Assembly (NCBI RefSeq): GCF_003025595.1
Contig: NZ_PYMI01000014.1
Coordinates: 1-57,625 of the forward strand
Reading direction: 5' to 3'
Origin: Photobacterium ganghwense
GTDB taxonomy: Bacteria; Pseudomonadota; Gammaproteobacteria; Enterobacterales; Vibrionaceae
Length of the DNA stretch: 57,625 nucleotides
Shown: piece after piece, positions 16,016-23,987 of the stretch
Position numbering within the stretch: the stretch's first letter is position 1
How the letters are laid out: each line of letters begins with the position of its first letter
Made by a program: the position numbers and the translations under genes
Notes under the pieces: generated by a model
What the model was told of the DNA's origin: nothing
Seen by the model: only the letters and a program-made list of their open reading frames with translations
Database searches by the model: none

Positions 16016-16040
16016 AAAGAGAAGCCAATGGCTTCTCTTT
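16016..16040 (-). terminator. Terminator of hmp (bidirectional hairpin)
   Basis: AAAGAGAAGCC/GGCTTCTCTTT around AAT, flanked by T runs on both strands; serves hmp on the minus strand and could also stop readthrough from motX. Confidence 0.85.
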
Positions 16041-16061
16041 TTCGTTGGAATTACCGAGCGA

Positions 16062-17246
16062 TTACAGGACTTTGTGTGGCCCGAAGCACTCATAGTGCAG
16101 GCGTTCTGGAGTCACGCCCAGATCGATCAGTTGACGGGCAACATGCTGCATGAAGCCAACCGGGCCACAGAAGTAAAAGTGCATGGCCGGGTCGCGCAGC
16201 TCATCAGCCATCACATTCAGGTCCATCAGCCCCTGATGCTGATAGTCTTCTGCCGGTTGGTCGCTGGCCAGAGGCTCACGGTACCAGGTATGGCTGTGGA
16301 TATGAGGGTATTGGTGGACCAGGTGCTGTACGCTTTCTTTGAAGGCATGCTGAGCACCGTTTTCCGCGGCATGCAGCCAGCGTACTTCGGCCTGATGAGC
16401 GGTCAGGGTTTCCAGCATGGCCAGAGTGGGGGTCAGACCGACACCGGCAGAGAGCAGGGTCACGGGCGTGGTTGGCTCAACATCCAGGAAGAAATCCCCG
16501 GCGGGTGGCATAACCTCAATCACCTCACCGACCTGCAGGGTATCGTGCAGATACGATGACACTTTGCCTCCCTCTTCCCGCTTCACGGAAATGCGGTAGC
16601 AGTCTGGTTGTGGTGCGGAGGACAGGCTGTACTGGCGAATTTCGCGGTATTCAAAACCGGCTGGTTTGAGGTTAATGCCTAGGTACTGGCCCGGCAGATA
16701 ATCAGAAACTGGCTGGCCATCGACCGGTTTGAGTACAAAACTGGTGACGACTTCACTTTCCCGGCGCTTTTCAATCACCTCAAACGAACGGGTTCCGCGC
16801 CAGCCACCGTTTTTAGTCTCATTTTCCTGGTAAATGGCTTCTTCACGCTGAATGAATACCTCTGCCAGGACACCGTATGCTTCACCCCATGCGTTCAACA
16901 CGTCATCGCCCGGCGACAGCATTTCATCAATGGTGCCCAGCAGGTGTTGGCCGACAATCGCGTACTGCTCGGCTGTGATCAGGAAGCTGGTGTGCTTGTG
17001 GGCAATTTTTTCCACTGCCGGTAAAAGGGCTGCCAGATTCTCGATGTTGTTGGCGTAGGCACAAATAGCGTTGAACAGTGCTTCGCGCTGATCGCCGTTG
17101 CGCTGGTTGCTCATGTTGAAAATATCTTTCAGTTCCGGGTTATGGCGGAACATTCGCTCATAGAAGTGGGCGGTCAGGGCTGGACCGGTCTGCGCGATAA
17201 CTGGGGCGGTCGCTTTAACGATATCAATGGTTTGCTGGCTGAGCAT
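16062..17246 (-). CDS. hmp: Flavohemoprotein (nitric oxide dioxygenase)
   Basis: Detoxifies nitric oxide to nitrate with O2 and NAD(P)H. The globin domain (about 1-138) shows Y29 of the distal pocket and proximal heme ligand H85. It is followed by a ferredoxin-reductase-like FAD domain (REIRQYSLS) and an NAD domain (LLSAGVGLTPTLAML, YFCGPVGFM). 394 residues, as in E. coli Hmp. It is transcribed away from nsrR with a candidate NsrR operator between them. Confidence 0.97.
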   Translation of the reverse strand: MLSQQTIDIVKATAPVIAQTGPALTAHFYERMFRHNPELKDIFNMSNQRNGDQREALFNAICAYANNIENLAALLPAVEKIAHKHTSFLITAEQYAIVGQHLLGTIDEMLSPGDDVLNAWGEAYGVLAEVFIQREEAIYQENETKNGGWRGTRSFEVIEKRRESEVVTSFVLKPVDGQPVSDYLPGQYLGINLKPAGFEYREIRQYSLSSAPQPDCYRISVKREEGGKVSSYLHDTLQVGEVIEVMPPAGDFFLDVEPTTPVTLLSAGVGLTPTLAMLETLTAHQAEVRWLHAAENGAQHAFKESVQHLVHQYPHIHSHTWYREPLASDQPAEDYQHQGLMDLNVMADELRDPAMHFYFCGPVGFMQHVARQLIDLGVTPERLHYECFGPHKVL

Positions 17247-17286
17247 GGCTGGCTTCCTTTAAAGGTGTATTTAGTATGAATGTTAT

Positions 17287-17309
17287 AAGTTGTATCTTAT
17301 CTGTATCTT
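17287..17309. promoter_or_regulatory. Candidate NsrR operator between hmp and nsrR
   Basis: A 23-bp imperfect inverted repeat whose arms, read on the minus strand, are AAGATACAGAT and AGATACAACTT. I count 8 of 11 matches in each arm to the gammaproteobacterial NsrR consensus arms AAGATGCATTT and AAATGCATCTT as I remember them. It lies 41 bp from the hmp start and 43 bp from the nsrR start, right for repression of hmp and possibly of nsrR itself. Confidence 0.6.
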
Positions 17310-17351
17310 TTGGTCAATAACAAGATTAAAATGTCGTCAGGAGGAGTGATT

Positions 17352-17783
17352 GTGCAACTGACGAGTTTTACTGACTACGGCCTGCGTGCCCTGATCTACC
17401 TGGCAACCCTGCCGCAAGGGGAATTGGCCAGCATTACCAAAGTCACCGAAGTGTATGGTGTCTCGCGTAACCATATGGTGAAAATTATCAACAAGCTGGG
17501 TCAGCTGGGTTATGTGGAAACGGTTCGGGGCAAGAACGGCGGGATCCGTCTGGGCAAACCGGCCGAGCAAATTATTATCGGTGAGGTTGTGCGGGCAATA
17601 GAGCCGCTCCAGATCGTCAATTGCAGTGAAGAGTTTTGTCATATCACCCCGGCATGCCGGCTAAAAGGAGTCCTTTTTACGGCCCGGCAAGCGTTTCTTG
17701 AAGAACTGGATAACCATACGCTGGCGGATATGATTAATGACAATCCGCCATTACGGGTGTTACTGGATCAGCCGGTCGCCTGA
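17352..17783 (+). CDS. nsrR: Nitric-oxide-sensing repressor NsrR
   Basis: Rrf2-family repressor with an NO-sensitive iron-sulfur cluster. The winged helix-turn-helix covers about 1-60 (MQLTSFTDYGLRALIYLA, YGVSRNHMVKIINKLG), and the cluster cysteines are C91, C96 and C102 (CSEEFCHITPAC). The start is GTG at 17352, well spaced from the purine tract AGGAGGAG (17339-17346); this gives 143 residues and the canonical N terminus. Longer in-frame starts add a stretch not seen in the family. It lies upstream of rnr, as in E. coli. Confidence 0.95.
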   Translation: MQLTSFTDYGLRALIYLATLPQGELASITKVTEVYGVSRNHMVKIINKLGQLGYVETVRGKNGGIRLGKPAEQIIIGEVVRAIEPLQIVNCSEEFCHITPACRLKGVLFTARQAFLEELDNHTLADMINDNPPLRVLLDQPVA

Positions 17784-17813
17784 AGGCGAATCAATCACTT
17801 CGAAATCTCATAA

Positions 17814-17840
17814 GGGAGCCAAAATTTCGACCTGGCTCCC
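17814..17840 (+). terminator. Hairpin between nsrR and rnr
   Basis: GGGAGCCA/TGGCTCCC with an 11-nt loop. No T run follows, so it may be an attenuating or weak terminator structure. Confidence 0.4.
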
Positions 17841-17862
17841 GTCTGTTCACCTAGGGCGCGGA

Positions 17863-17868
17863 TATACT
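17863..17868 (+). promoter_or_regulatory. Candidate rnr promoter -10 element
   Basis: TATACT with no good -35 visible. Transcription from here would begin inside the in-frame extension before 17901, which supports the ATG at 17901 as the real rnr start. Confidence 0.35.
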
Positions 17869-17900
17869 TGAAGTATTTCTTCGCTAACTTGGATCAAAAT

Positions 17901-20453
17901 ATGTCAAAAGGTACTACCGATATACCGGTCGACCCTTTTCGCGATCGCGAAGCTTCAAATTACGAAAACCCGATTCCCAGCCGTGAAATGCTGCTGGATG
18001 TGATCCGCGGTTATGAAACCCCGGTCAGTCGCGATCAGCTCTTTGAAGCGCTGCATCTCGAAGGAGAAGACCAATACGAAGGCCTGCGCCGTCGCCTGCG
18101 TGCGATGGAACGTGATGGCCAGCTGATTTTTACCCGTCGCCAGTGCTATGCCCTGCCTGAACGTCTTGATCTGATTAAAGGGCATGTCATCGGCCACCGT
18201 GATGGCTTTGGTTTCCTGCGTCCGGAAGGCAGCAGTGCCAAGGACGACGATCTGTTGCTGCCGCATCATCAGATGCGTGGCGTGATCCACGGTGATTACA
18301 TTCTGGCGCAGGTGGCCGGCGTTGATAAACGTGGCCGCCGTGAGTGCCGTGTGGTGCGGGTGCTGAAACACTACGAAGGGCAGATTGTCGGCCGTTTCTT
18401 TATCGAAGACGGCATGGGCTACGTGGTGCCGGATGATTCACGCATCGCTCAGGATATCGTGATTCCGAATGACCAGCGCCAGGGCGCCCGCATGGGTAAC
18501 GTGGTCGTGGTGGAAATCACCCAGCGTGCTACCCGTCAGTACAATGCCGTGGGTAAAGTGGTGGAAGTGCTGGGCGAGAACATGGCGCCGGGTATGGAAA
18601 TTGAGATTGCCCTGCGTACCTATGATATTCCGCACGAGTGGCCAGCTGAAGTCGAAAAACAGGTTCAGGGGCTGAAGGAAGAAGTACCGGAAGAAGCCAA
18701 AAAAGGCCGGGTTGACCTGCGTGATTTACCGCTGGTGACCATTGATGGTGAAGACGCCCGTGACTTCGATGATGCCGTGTACTGTGAGCGTAAAAAGTCC
18801 GGCGGCTGGCGCCTGTGGGTTGCCATTGCCGATGTCAGCTATTACGTTCGTCCGGGCACAGCACTGGATCAGGAAGCGGTGCGCCGGGGTAACTCGGTAT
18901 ACTTCCCGTCGCAGGTAATCCCAATGCTGCCGGAAGTGCTGTCCAATGGCCTGTGTTCGCTGAACCCGCAGGTTGACCGTCTGTGTATGGTGTGTGAAAT
19001 GACCATCTCTGAAGCGGGCAACCTGTCAGGTTTCAAACATTACGAAGCCGTCATGAACTCCCATGCGCGTCTGACCTACACCAAAGTCAGCAAAATGCTG
19101 GAAGGTGACGAAGAGCTGCGTGAGCGCTATAAGCCATTGGTTCCGCATCTGGAAGAACTGTACAGCATGTACAAGGTGCTGAAACAGGCGCGTGAAGGGC
19201 GTGGGGCGATTGAGTTTGAAACGGTCGAAACCCAATTCATCTTCAATGCGGATCGCAAGATTGACCGCATTGTGCCGGCTGAACGTAATGATGCCCATAA
19301 GATCATCGAAGAGTGTATGATCATGGCTAACATCGCCTCAGCTCGACTGGTGGAAAAGGCCAAAGAGCCGGCGCTGTACCGGGTGCACGATGCACCGGGA
19401 GAAGAGCGTCTGACCGGTTTCCGTGATTTCCTGGGTGAGCTGGGTCTGCAACTGTCTGGCGGCCTGGAGCCATCCCCGATGGATTACGCGGCACTGGCAA
19501 ACATGATCCATGGTCGTGCCGACCAGGAACTGATCCAGACGATGCTGCTGCGCTCGATGAAGCAGGCGGTATATCAGGCCGATAATATCGGTCACTTTGG
19601 TCTGGCGCTGAAGCAGTATGCGCACTTTACCTCGCCAATCCGTCGTTACCCGGATTTGCTGTTGCACCGTGCGATTAAGTACCTGATTGCCAAGCATGAA
19701 GGGACGAACCAGGATCGCTGGACACCGACCGGTGGCTACCATTACTCGTTTGATGACATGGACAGCCTGGGCGAGCAGTGTTCGATGACCGAGCGTCGTG
19801 CTGATGATGCAACCCGCGATGTGGCGGACTGGCTGAAATGTGAATACATGCAGGATCACGTCGGCGATGAGTTTGACGGGGTAATTGCCAACGTGACCGG
19901 TTTCGGTTTCTTTGTTCGCCTTAACGAACTCAATATCGACGGTCTGGTTCACATCTCCAACCTGGCTAATGACTACTACCAGTTTGACCCGATTGGTCAG
20001 CGTCTGGTGGGCGACAGCTCCGGGCAGATTTTCCGGTTGGGTGACACAGTGAAAGTGAAGGTGGCGTCCATAAACCTGAATGACCGCCAGATTGACTTTG
20101 ACCTGGTCGGCAGTAGCCGTAAGCCGCGTCGTGCCGGTAAAACGATGAAAGATCGTGATAACCGTGAGAAAAAACAGCGGATGCGCAAAGCTGAAGGGCT
20201 GCAGCGTCAGAGCATGAAAGTGTACCGGGTGGAGAATGGCGAAGCGCAGCAGGACGAGAGTCCGGCTCAGAAAGAGCGCCGTTCGGTACGTCAGCAGCTG
20301 AAGCATGGGGCGATCCCTAAGTCGGAAGGTGATAAAGCGCCTAAAGGCAAAAAAGGCGATGCTGACCAAGGCAAAGCCAAGAAAAAGTCGACCAAAGCGC
20401 GCAAGAAAAAGCAGCGTTTAGGTAAGAAAGAACGAGTCGCGAAGAAGAAATAA
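17901..20453 (+). CDS. rnr: Ribonuclease R
   Basis: Processive 3'-5' exoribonuclease that degrades structured RNA, including defective rRNA and mRNA in trans-translation. With the ATG at 17901 it has 850 residues: N-terminal helix-turn-helix and cold-shock domains, the RNB catalytic domain with the metal-binding aspartates in TIDGEDARDFDDAVY, an S1 domain (FDGVIANVTGFGFFVRL), and a long Lys-rich tail (about 735-850). The tail is typical and is involved in unwinding and ribosome interaction. A TTG 33 nt upstream overlaps a likely -10 element and is rejected. rlmB follows after 3 nt. Confidence 0.95.
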   Translation: MSKGTTDIPVDPFRDREASNYENPIPSREMLLDVIRGYETPVSRDQLFEALHLEGEDQYEGLRRRLRAMERDGQLIFTRRQCYALPERLDLIKGHVIGHRDGFGFLRPEGSSAKDDDLLLPHHQMRGVIHGDYILAQVAGVDKRGRRECRVVRVLKHYEGQIVGRFFIEDGMGYVVPDDSRIAQDIVIPNDQRQGARMGNVVVVEITQRATRQYNAVGKVVEVLGENMAPGMEIEIALRTYDIPHEWPAEVEKQVQGLKEEVPEEAKKGRVDLRDLPLVTIDGEDARDFDDAVYCERKKSGGWRLWVAIADVSYYVRPGTALDQEAVRRGNSVYFPSQVIPMLPEVLSNGLCSLNPQVDRLCMVCEMTISEAGNLSGFKHYEAVMNSHARLTYTKVSKMLEGDEELRERYKPLVPHLEELYSMYKVLKQAREGRGAIEFETVETQFIFNADRKIDRIVPAERNDAHKIIEECMIMANIASARLVEKAKEPALYRVHDAPGEERLTGFRDFLGELGLQLSGGLEPSPMDYAALANMIHGRADQELIQTMLLRSMKQAVYQADNIGHFGLALKQYAHFTSPIRRYPDLLLHRAIKYLIAKHEGTNQDRWTPTGGYHYSFDDMDSLGEQCSMTERRADDATRDVADWLKCEYMQDHVGDEFDGVIANVTGFGFFVRLNELNIDGLVHISNLANDYYQFDPIGQRLVGDSSGQIFRLGDTVKVKVASINLNDRQIDFDLVGSSRKPRRAGKTMKDRDNREKKQRMRKAEGLQRQSMKVYRVENGEAQQDESPAQKERRSVRQQLKHGAIPKSEGDKAPKGKKGDADQGKAKKKSTKARKKKQRLGKKERVAKKK

Positions 20454-20456
20454 GCA

Positions 20457-21191
20457 ATGAGTAATGACACCATTTTCGGGATCCATGCGGTACAGGCTGT
20501 CCTGAACACTGACCCATCCCGCTTTATTGAGGTCTTTGTCCTGAAAGGCCGTCAGGATGAACGTCTGCTGCCAGTGCTGAATGAACTGCAACGCCTGGGC
20601 GTGACAATTCAGCAGGCTGGGCGTAAAGCGCTGGACGATAAAGTCAAAGGTGCTGCGCACCAGGGGATTATTGCCCGCGTGCGTCCGGGTAAGCAGTACA
20701 ACGAGAATGACCTAGATGACCTGTTGGCCAGCCAGGAAAACCCGCTGTTGCTGGTGCTGGACGGCGTGACAGACCCGCATAACCTAGGGGCTTGTCTGCG
20801 TAATGCCGATGCCGCTGGGGCGCTGGCGGTGATTGTGCCGAAAGATCGCTCTGCACAGCTGACCGCGACGGCCAGTAAAGTGGCCTGTGGGGCCGCTGAA
20901 GTGGTGCCACTGGTGCGCGTTACCAATCTGGCGCGCACTCTGCGTGCGTTGCAGGAAAAAGGCGTCTGGGTGGTTGGGACTGCTGGTGAAGCGACACACG
21001 ACATTTACCAGAGCAAGCTAACCGGGCCGCTGGCGATCGTTATGGGCGCCGAAGGGGAAGGCATGCGTCGCCTGACCCGCGAGACCTGCGATGACCTGAT
21101 CAAGATCCCGATGGCGGGTACGGTATCCAGCCTGAACGTTTCTGTGGCAACGGGCATCTGCCTGTTCGAGGCAGTGCGTCAGCGTTCCTGA
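20457..21191 (+). CDS. rlmB: 23S rRNA (guanosine-2'-O-)-methyltransferase RlmB
   Basis: SPOUT methyltransferase that modifies Gm2251 in the peptidyl-transferase P loop. A substrate-binding N-terminal domain (about 1-75) precedes the knotted catalytic domain, with NLGACLRNADAAGA, GAEGEGMRRL and SSLNVSVATGICLFE. 244 residues. Only 3 nt separate it from rnr, as in E. coli. Confidence 0.96.
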   Translation: MSNDTIFGIHAVQAVLNTDPSRFIEVFVLKGRQDERLLPVLNELQRLGVTIQQAGRKALDDKVKGAAHQGIIARVRPGKQYNENDLDDLLASQENPLLLVLDGVTDPHNLGACLRNADAAGALAVIVPKDRSAQLTATASKVACGAAEVVPLVRVTNLARTLRALQEKGVWVVGTAGEATHDIYQSKLTGPLAIVMGAEGEGMRRLTRETCDDLIKIPMAGTVSSLNVSVATGICLFEAVRQRS

Positions 21192-21248
21192 ATAGCATGT
21201 AACAGCCGATGGCATGGCCGGTCTGAAGGACTGGCCTGAGTGAGTTGT

Positions 21249-21272
21249 AAGCGGAGCCTAGGCTCCGCTTTT
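21249..21272 (+). terminator. Rho-independent terminator after rlmB
   Basis: Perfect 18-bp palindrome GCGGAGCCTAGGCTCCGC at 21251-21268 followed by TTTT. It separates rnr-rlmB from the ribosomal operon. Confidence 0.85.
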
Positions 21273-21367
21273 GCCGTTCTGGCCGGGGGCTGGGCAGCGA
21301 CATTGCGCTTGAATGTTTTTTGCCTGAAAAAATCCCATTCGGAATGTCGGATATTGGTAAAATTCTC

Positions 21368-21396
21368 TTGCTTAGGTTGCCCATTCTCTGTACTAT
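21368..21396 (+). promoter_or_regulatory. Promoter of the rpsF operon
   Basis: TTGCTT (21368-21373), exactly 17 nt, then TACTAT (21391-21396). Transcription would begin near 21403, giving a leader of about 90 nt. Confidence 0.75.
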
Positions 21397-21410
21397 TCTG
21401 CCTCCAAATT

Positions 21411-21468
21411 CTCGGTTCTTTTTTTTAGTTCCTTGCTTCTCATGGATGACCGAGCCAAACAGAGAAGC
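21411..21468 (+). promoter_or_regulatory. Structured rpsF leader, candidate S6:S18 autoregulatory element
   Basis: Two 7-bp helices can form but exclude each other: CTCGGTT (21411-21417) with GACCGAG (21448-21454), and GCTTCTC (21435-21441) with GAGAAGC (21462-21468). In the second fold TGG/CCA (21443-21445, 21455-21457) closes a loop holding ACCGAG. Rfam describes an S6:S18 leader motif with a conserved CCG before rpsF in many bacteria; this may be its local form. Confidence 0.45.
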
Positions 21469-21492
21469 TGATTAATCCGTAAGGAGCAACCC

Positions 21493-21879
21493 ATGCGTCA
21501 TTACGAAATCGTATTCATGGTGCACCCAGATCAAAGCGAGCAAGTTGCTGGCATGATCGAGCGCTACACTGGTGCAATCAAAGATTCTGGTGGTCAGATT
21601 CACCGTCTGGAAGATTGGGGCCGTCGTCAACTGGCTTACCCAATCAACAAGCTGCACAAAGCACACTACGTTCTGATGAACGTTGAAGCTGAGCAGTCTG
21701 TAATCGACGAGCTGGAGTCTAACTTCCGCTTCAACGACGCTGTGATCCGTAACATGATCATGCGCACCAAAGGCGCTATCACTGAGCCATCTCCAATGAT
21801 GAAGGCTAAAGAAGAGCGTGCCCCACGTCGTGAAGAGCGTGCAGAAGCACAATCTGAAGGCGAAGCTGCAGCTGAGTAA
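21493..21879 (+). CDS. rpsF: 30S ribosomal protein S6
   Basis: Small-subunit protein that binds the 16S central domain as a heterodimer with S18. The 128 residues show MRHYEIVFMVHPDQSEQV and WGRRQLAYPINK and end in an acidic tail rich in Glu (the region glutamylated by RimK in E. coli). TAAGGAGCAACCC precedes the ATG. First gene of the operon with priB, rpsR and rplI. Confidence 0.98.
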   Translation: MRHYEIVFMVHPDQSEQVAGMIERYTGAIKDSGGQIHRLEDWGRRQLAYPINKLHKAHYVLMNVEAEQSVIDELESNFRFNDAVIRNMIMRTKGAITEPSPMMKAKEERAPRREERAEAQSEGEAAAE

Positions 21880-21885
21880 TATTGC

Positions 21886-22188
21886 ATGACCAATCGTCTG
21901 GAGTTGTCTGGCGTTATCGCCAAAGACCCCAAACGAAGCAAGTCGCTGGCCGGAATACCTCATTGCCATTTTGTCCTTGAGCACCGTTCCTGCCAGCAAG
22001 AAGCTGATTTACCGCGCCAAGTGTATTGTTACATCAACGTGGTAGTCAGCGGGCAAGGTCAACAAGTTCTCACTCAAGATTTAGCTGTCGGCAGTCACAT
22101 TAAGGTAGGTGGATTCGTCGCTTACCACACCGGCCGGAACGGTATCGGTAAATTAGTGTTACATGCTGACCACATTGAAAAAATTTAG
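21886..22188 (+). CDS. priB: Primosomal replication protein N
   Basis: Single-strand DNA-binding OB-fold dimer that helps PriA and DnaT restart forks. The 100 residues begin TNRLELSGVIAKDPKRSKS and contain PHCHFVLEHRS and the C-terminal LVLHADHIEKI. It sits between rpsF and rpsR, as always in gammaproteobacteria that have it. Confidence 0.97.
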   Translation: MTNRLELSGVIAKDPKRSKSLAGIPHCHFVLEHRSCQQEADLPRQVYCYINVVVSGQGQQVLTQDLAVGSHIKVGGFVAYHTGRNGIGKLVLHADHIEKI

Positions 22189-22204
22189 TTCAGGAGATAA
22201 GCCC

Positions 22205-22432
22205 ATGGCACGTTTCTTCCGTCGTCGTAAGTTCTGCCGTTTCACTGCAGAAGGCGTACAAGAGATTGACTACAAAGACGTAGCAACTCTGAAAAACTAC
22301 ATCACTGAAGCTGGTAAAATCGTACCAAGCCGCATCACTGGTACTCGTGCTAAGTACCAGCGTCAGCTGGCTCGCGCTATCAAGCGTTCACGTTACCTAG
22401 CTCTGCTGCCATACACTGACAAGCATCAGTAA
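22205..22432 (+). CDS. rpsR: 30S ribosomal protein S18
   Basis: 75 residues beginning MARFFRRRKFCRFTAEG; partner of S6 in the small subunit. Start at 22205 follows TCAGGAGATAAGCCC; a longer in-frame reading from 22163 overlaps priB and is not family-like. Confidence 0.98.
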   Translation: MARFFRRRKFCRFTAEGVQEIDYKDVATLKNYITEAGKIVPSRITGTRAKYQRQLARAIKRSRYLALLPYTDKHQ

Positions 22433-22463
22433 TCGGCCCGGTTTAATTTAAGAGGAAAAGATA

Positions 22464-22916
22464 ATGCAAGTTATTCTACTTGATAAAATCGGTAACCTAG
22501 GTAGCCTTGGTGATCAGGTAAACGTTAAAGCTGGTTTTGCTCGTAACTTCCTGATCCCTCAGGGTAAAGCAGTTATGGCTACTAAGTCTAACATCGAGAT
22601 GTTCGAAGCTCGTCGCGCTGAGCTAGAAGCAAAAGTTGCTGAGCAACTGTCTTCTGCTGAAGCACGTGCTGAGAAGATCAACGCTCTGGAAGCAGTAGTA
22701 GTTGCATCTAAAGCTGGTGATGAAGGCAAGCTGTTCGGTTCTATCGGTACTCGTGACATCGCTGAAGCAATCACTGCTGCTGGCGTTGAAGTAGCGAAGA
22801 GCGAAGTTCGTCTACCAGAAGGCGCACTGCGCACGACTGGCGAATTCGAGATCAGCGTTCAGCTGCACTCTGACGTATTCGCAACAGTTAACCTGAACGT
22901 TGTAGCTGAAGCTTAA
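22464..22916 (+). CDS. rplI: 50S ribosomal protein L9
   Basis: 150 residues with the N-terminal rRNA-binding domain (MQVILLDKIGNLGSLGDQVNVKAGFARNF), the long connecting helix (Ala/Glu-rich) and the C-terminal domain. AAGAGGAAAAG precedes the ATG. Last gene of the operon. Confidence 0.98.
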   Translation: MQVILLDKIGNLGSLGDQVNVKAGFARNFLIPQGKAVMATKSNIEMFEARRAELEAKVAEQLSSAEARAEKINALEAVVVASKAGDEGKLFGSIGTRDIAEAITAAGVEVAKSEVRLPEGALRTTGEFEISVQLHSDVFATVNLNVVAEA

Positions 22917-22936
22917 TAACGTTTTGTGTTAATGAA

Positions 22937-22963
22937 AAAACCAGCCCTCGGGCTGGTTTTTTT
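22937..22963 (+). terminator. Terminator of the rpsF-rplI operon
   Basis: AAAACCAGCC/GGCTGGTTTT around CTCG, followed by a T run; the A run on the left lets it work for the convergent DUF481 gene as well. Confidence 0.92.
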
Positions 22964-23012
22964 ATACCTCAAATTTGGTATCGCTCCGGCGGGCAGGTGA
23001 CGCGCAGCGGCG

Positions 23013-23768
23013 TCACATCTTAAACAGCAGACTGATGGTCATCGTGGAGTCACGCTTTTTCAGCCCGTCCGGCACCCAGCTGTTGAGCTTCTGGGTATTA
23101 CTGAGCTTGATGGCCACGTGTTCGTTGATGGCGGTGGTCAGGTTCAGCTCGGCTTCCAGGGTGCTGTTACTGTTGCCGCCGATCCCGGTGAAGCGGGCAT
23201 CCAGTTCGACGTCTTTAGACGGCTTCCAAGTCATTTTCGCGCTGCCACGCAGAATCAGCTCATCCACCGTTTCCGGCAGGATGATGTCGTCATCGTCAAT
23301 CTCATCCAGGTTTGGCTCCTGATGGCGGTAACCCGGACCGGCTTCCACTTCCATCTGGAAAGTTTCCCGGCGCACCAGCTGGTAACCAAGACCGGTTGAG
23401 AAGGTGAAATCGGCAAAGTATGGCCCGTAGCGGTCATCAATATAGTTGATGTTGCCCAGCACATAAGTGCGCTGGTTGATCTTCATATCGCTCTGCAGCT
23501 CGATCTGCCCTTTGCGCTTATCTTCTTCCCCGTCTTTTTCCGCCAGCAGGTATTTCGCTTCTGCCGTGTGTCGGTACTGGTTTTCTACGTAAGTCAGGCC
23601 GATGCGGCTGTTGAGAGTCTGGGAGTCTGAATTGCCGCCTAGCGACTGATAGCCCAGCTCCAGTTCAGTGCTCCACGGGGGAGGGATACGGGTGGGTTCG
23701 TCGTCCTCATCGGCAGCGTGCAGGGGCAGGCTGGCAATGAGGAAAAACACCGGCAGGTATCGTGCCAA
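23013..23768 (-). CDS. DUF481 outer-membrane beta-barrel protein
   Basis: Putative salt-induced or YdiY-like outer-membrane protein. It has a signal peptide (MARYLPVFFLIASLPLHA), an acidic linker, and alternating strands through to the end (STELELGYQSLGGNSDSQTL, RTYVLGNINYIDDRYGPYF). The start is probably TTG at 23768, because AAGGAGG lies just before it; an ATG at 23792 is in frame but has no ribosome-binding site and makes an odd signal sequence. The protein ends LLFKM rather than in the usual terminal Phe. Substrate unknown. Confidence 0.8.
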   Translation of the reverse strand: MARYLPVFFLIASLPLHAADEDDEPTRIPPPWSTELELGYQSLGGNSDSQTLNSRIGLTYVENQYRHTAEAKYLLAEKDGEEDKRKGQIELQSDMKINQRTYVLGNINYIDDRYGPYFADFTFSTGLGYQLVRRETFQMEVEAGPGYRHQEPNLDEIDDDDIILPETVDELILRGSAKMTWKPSKDVELDARFTGIGGNSNSTLEAELNLTTAINEHVAIKLSNTQKLNSWVPDGLKKRDSTMTISLLFKM

Positions 23769-23946
23769 GCGGCCTCCTTCTGCTAAAAACATAACGGAAT
23801 GTGAACAGGACGCCGCAGTTTACCCTATTTCTGTTAGCTTTTGGTCAGGAAATACGACCCGGCTTAACGGCACCACAGGCGAGGCGTAAGATGACGGCGT
23901 GAACAGACTATATTGGATAGAGGGTCTTACGAAGTGCGAAATAGGG

Positions 23947-23952
23947 TATAAT
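23947..23952 (+). promoter_or_regulatory. Candidate dnaB promoter -10 element
   Basis: TATAAT 36 nt before the dnaB ATG, with a poor -35. Placement fits a short leader. Confidence 0.4.
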
Positions 23953-23987
23953 GCCCGGCTCAGTTCCCGGCAATAATTTCAATTCCT

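Noticed and set aside
19338..20369. 343-codon minus-strand frame inside rnr
   Set aside because: Lies entirely antisense to conserved RNase R sequence; a codon-bias artefact.
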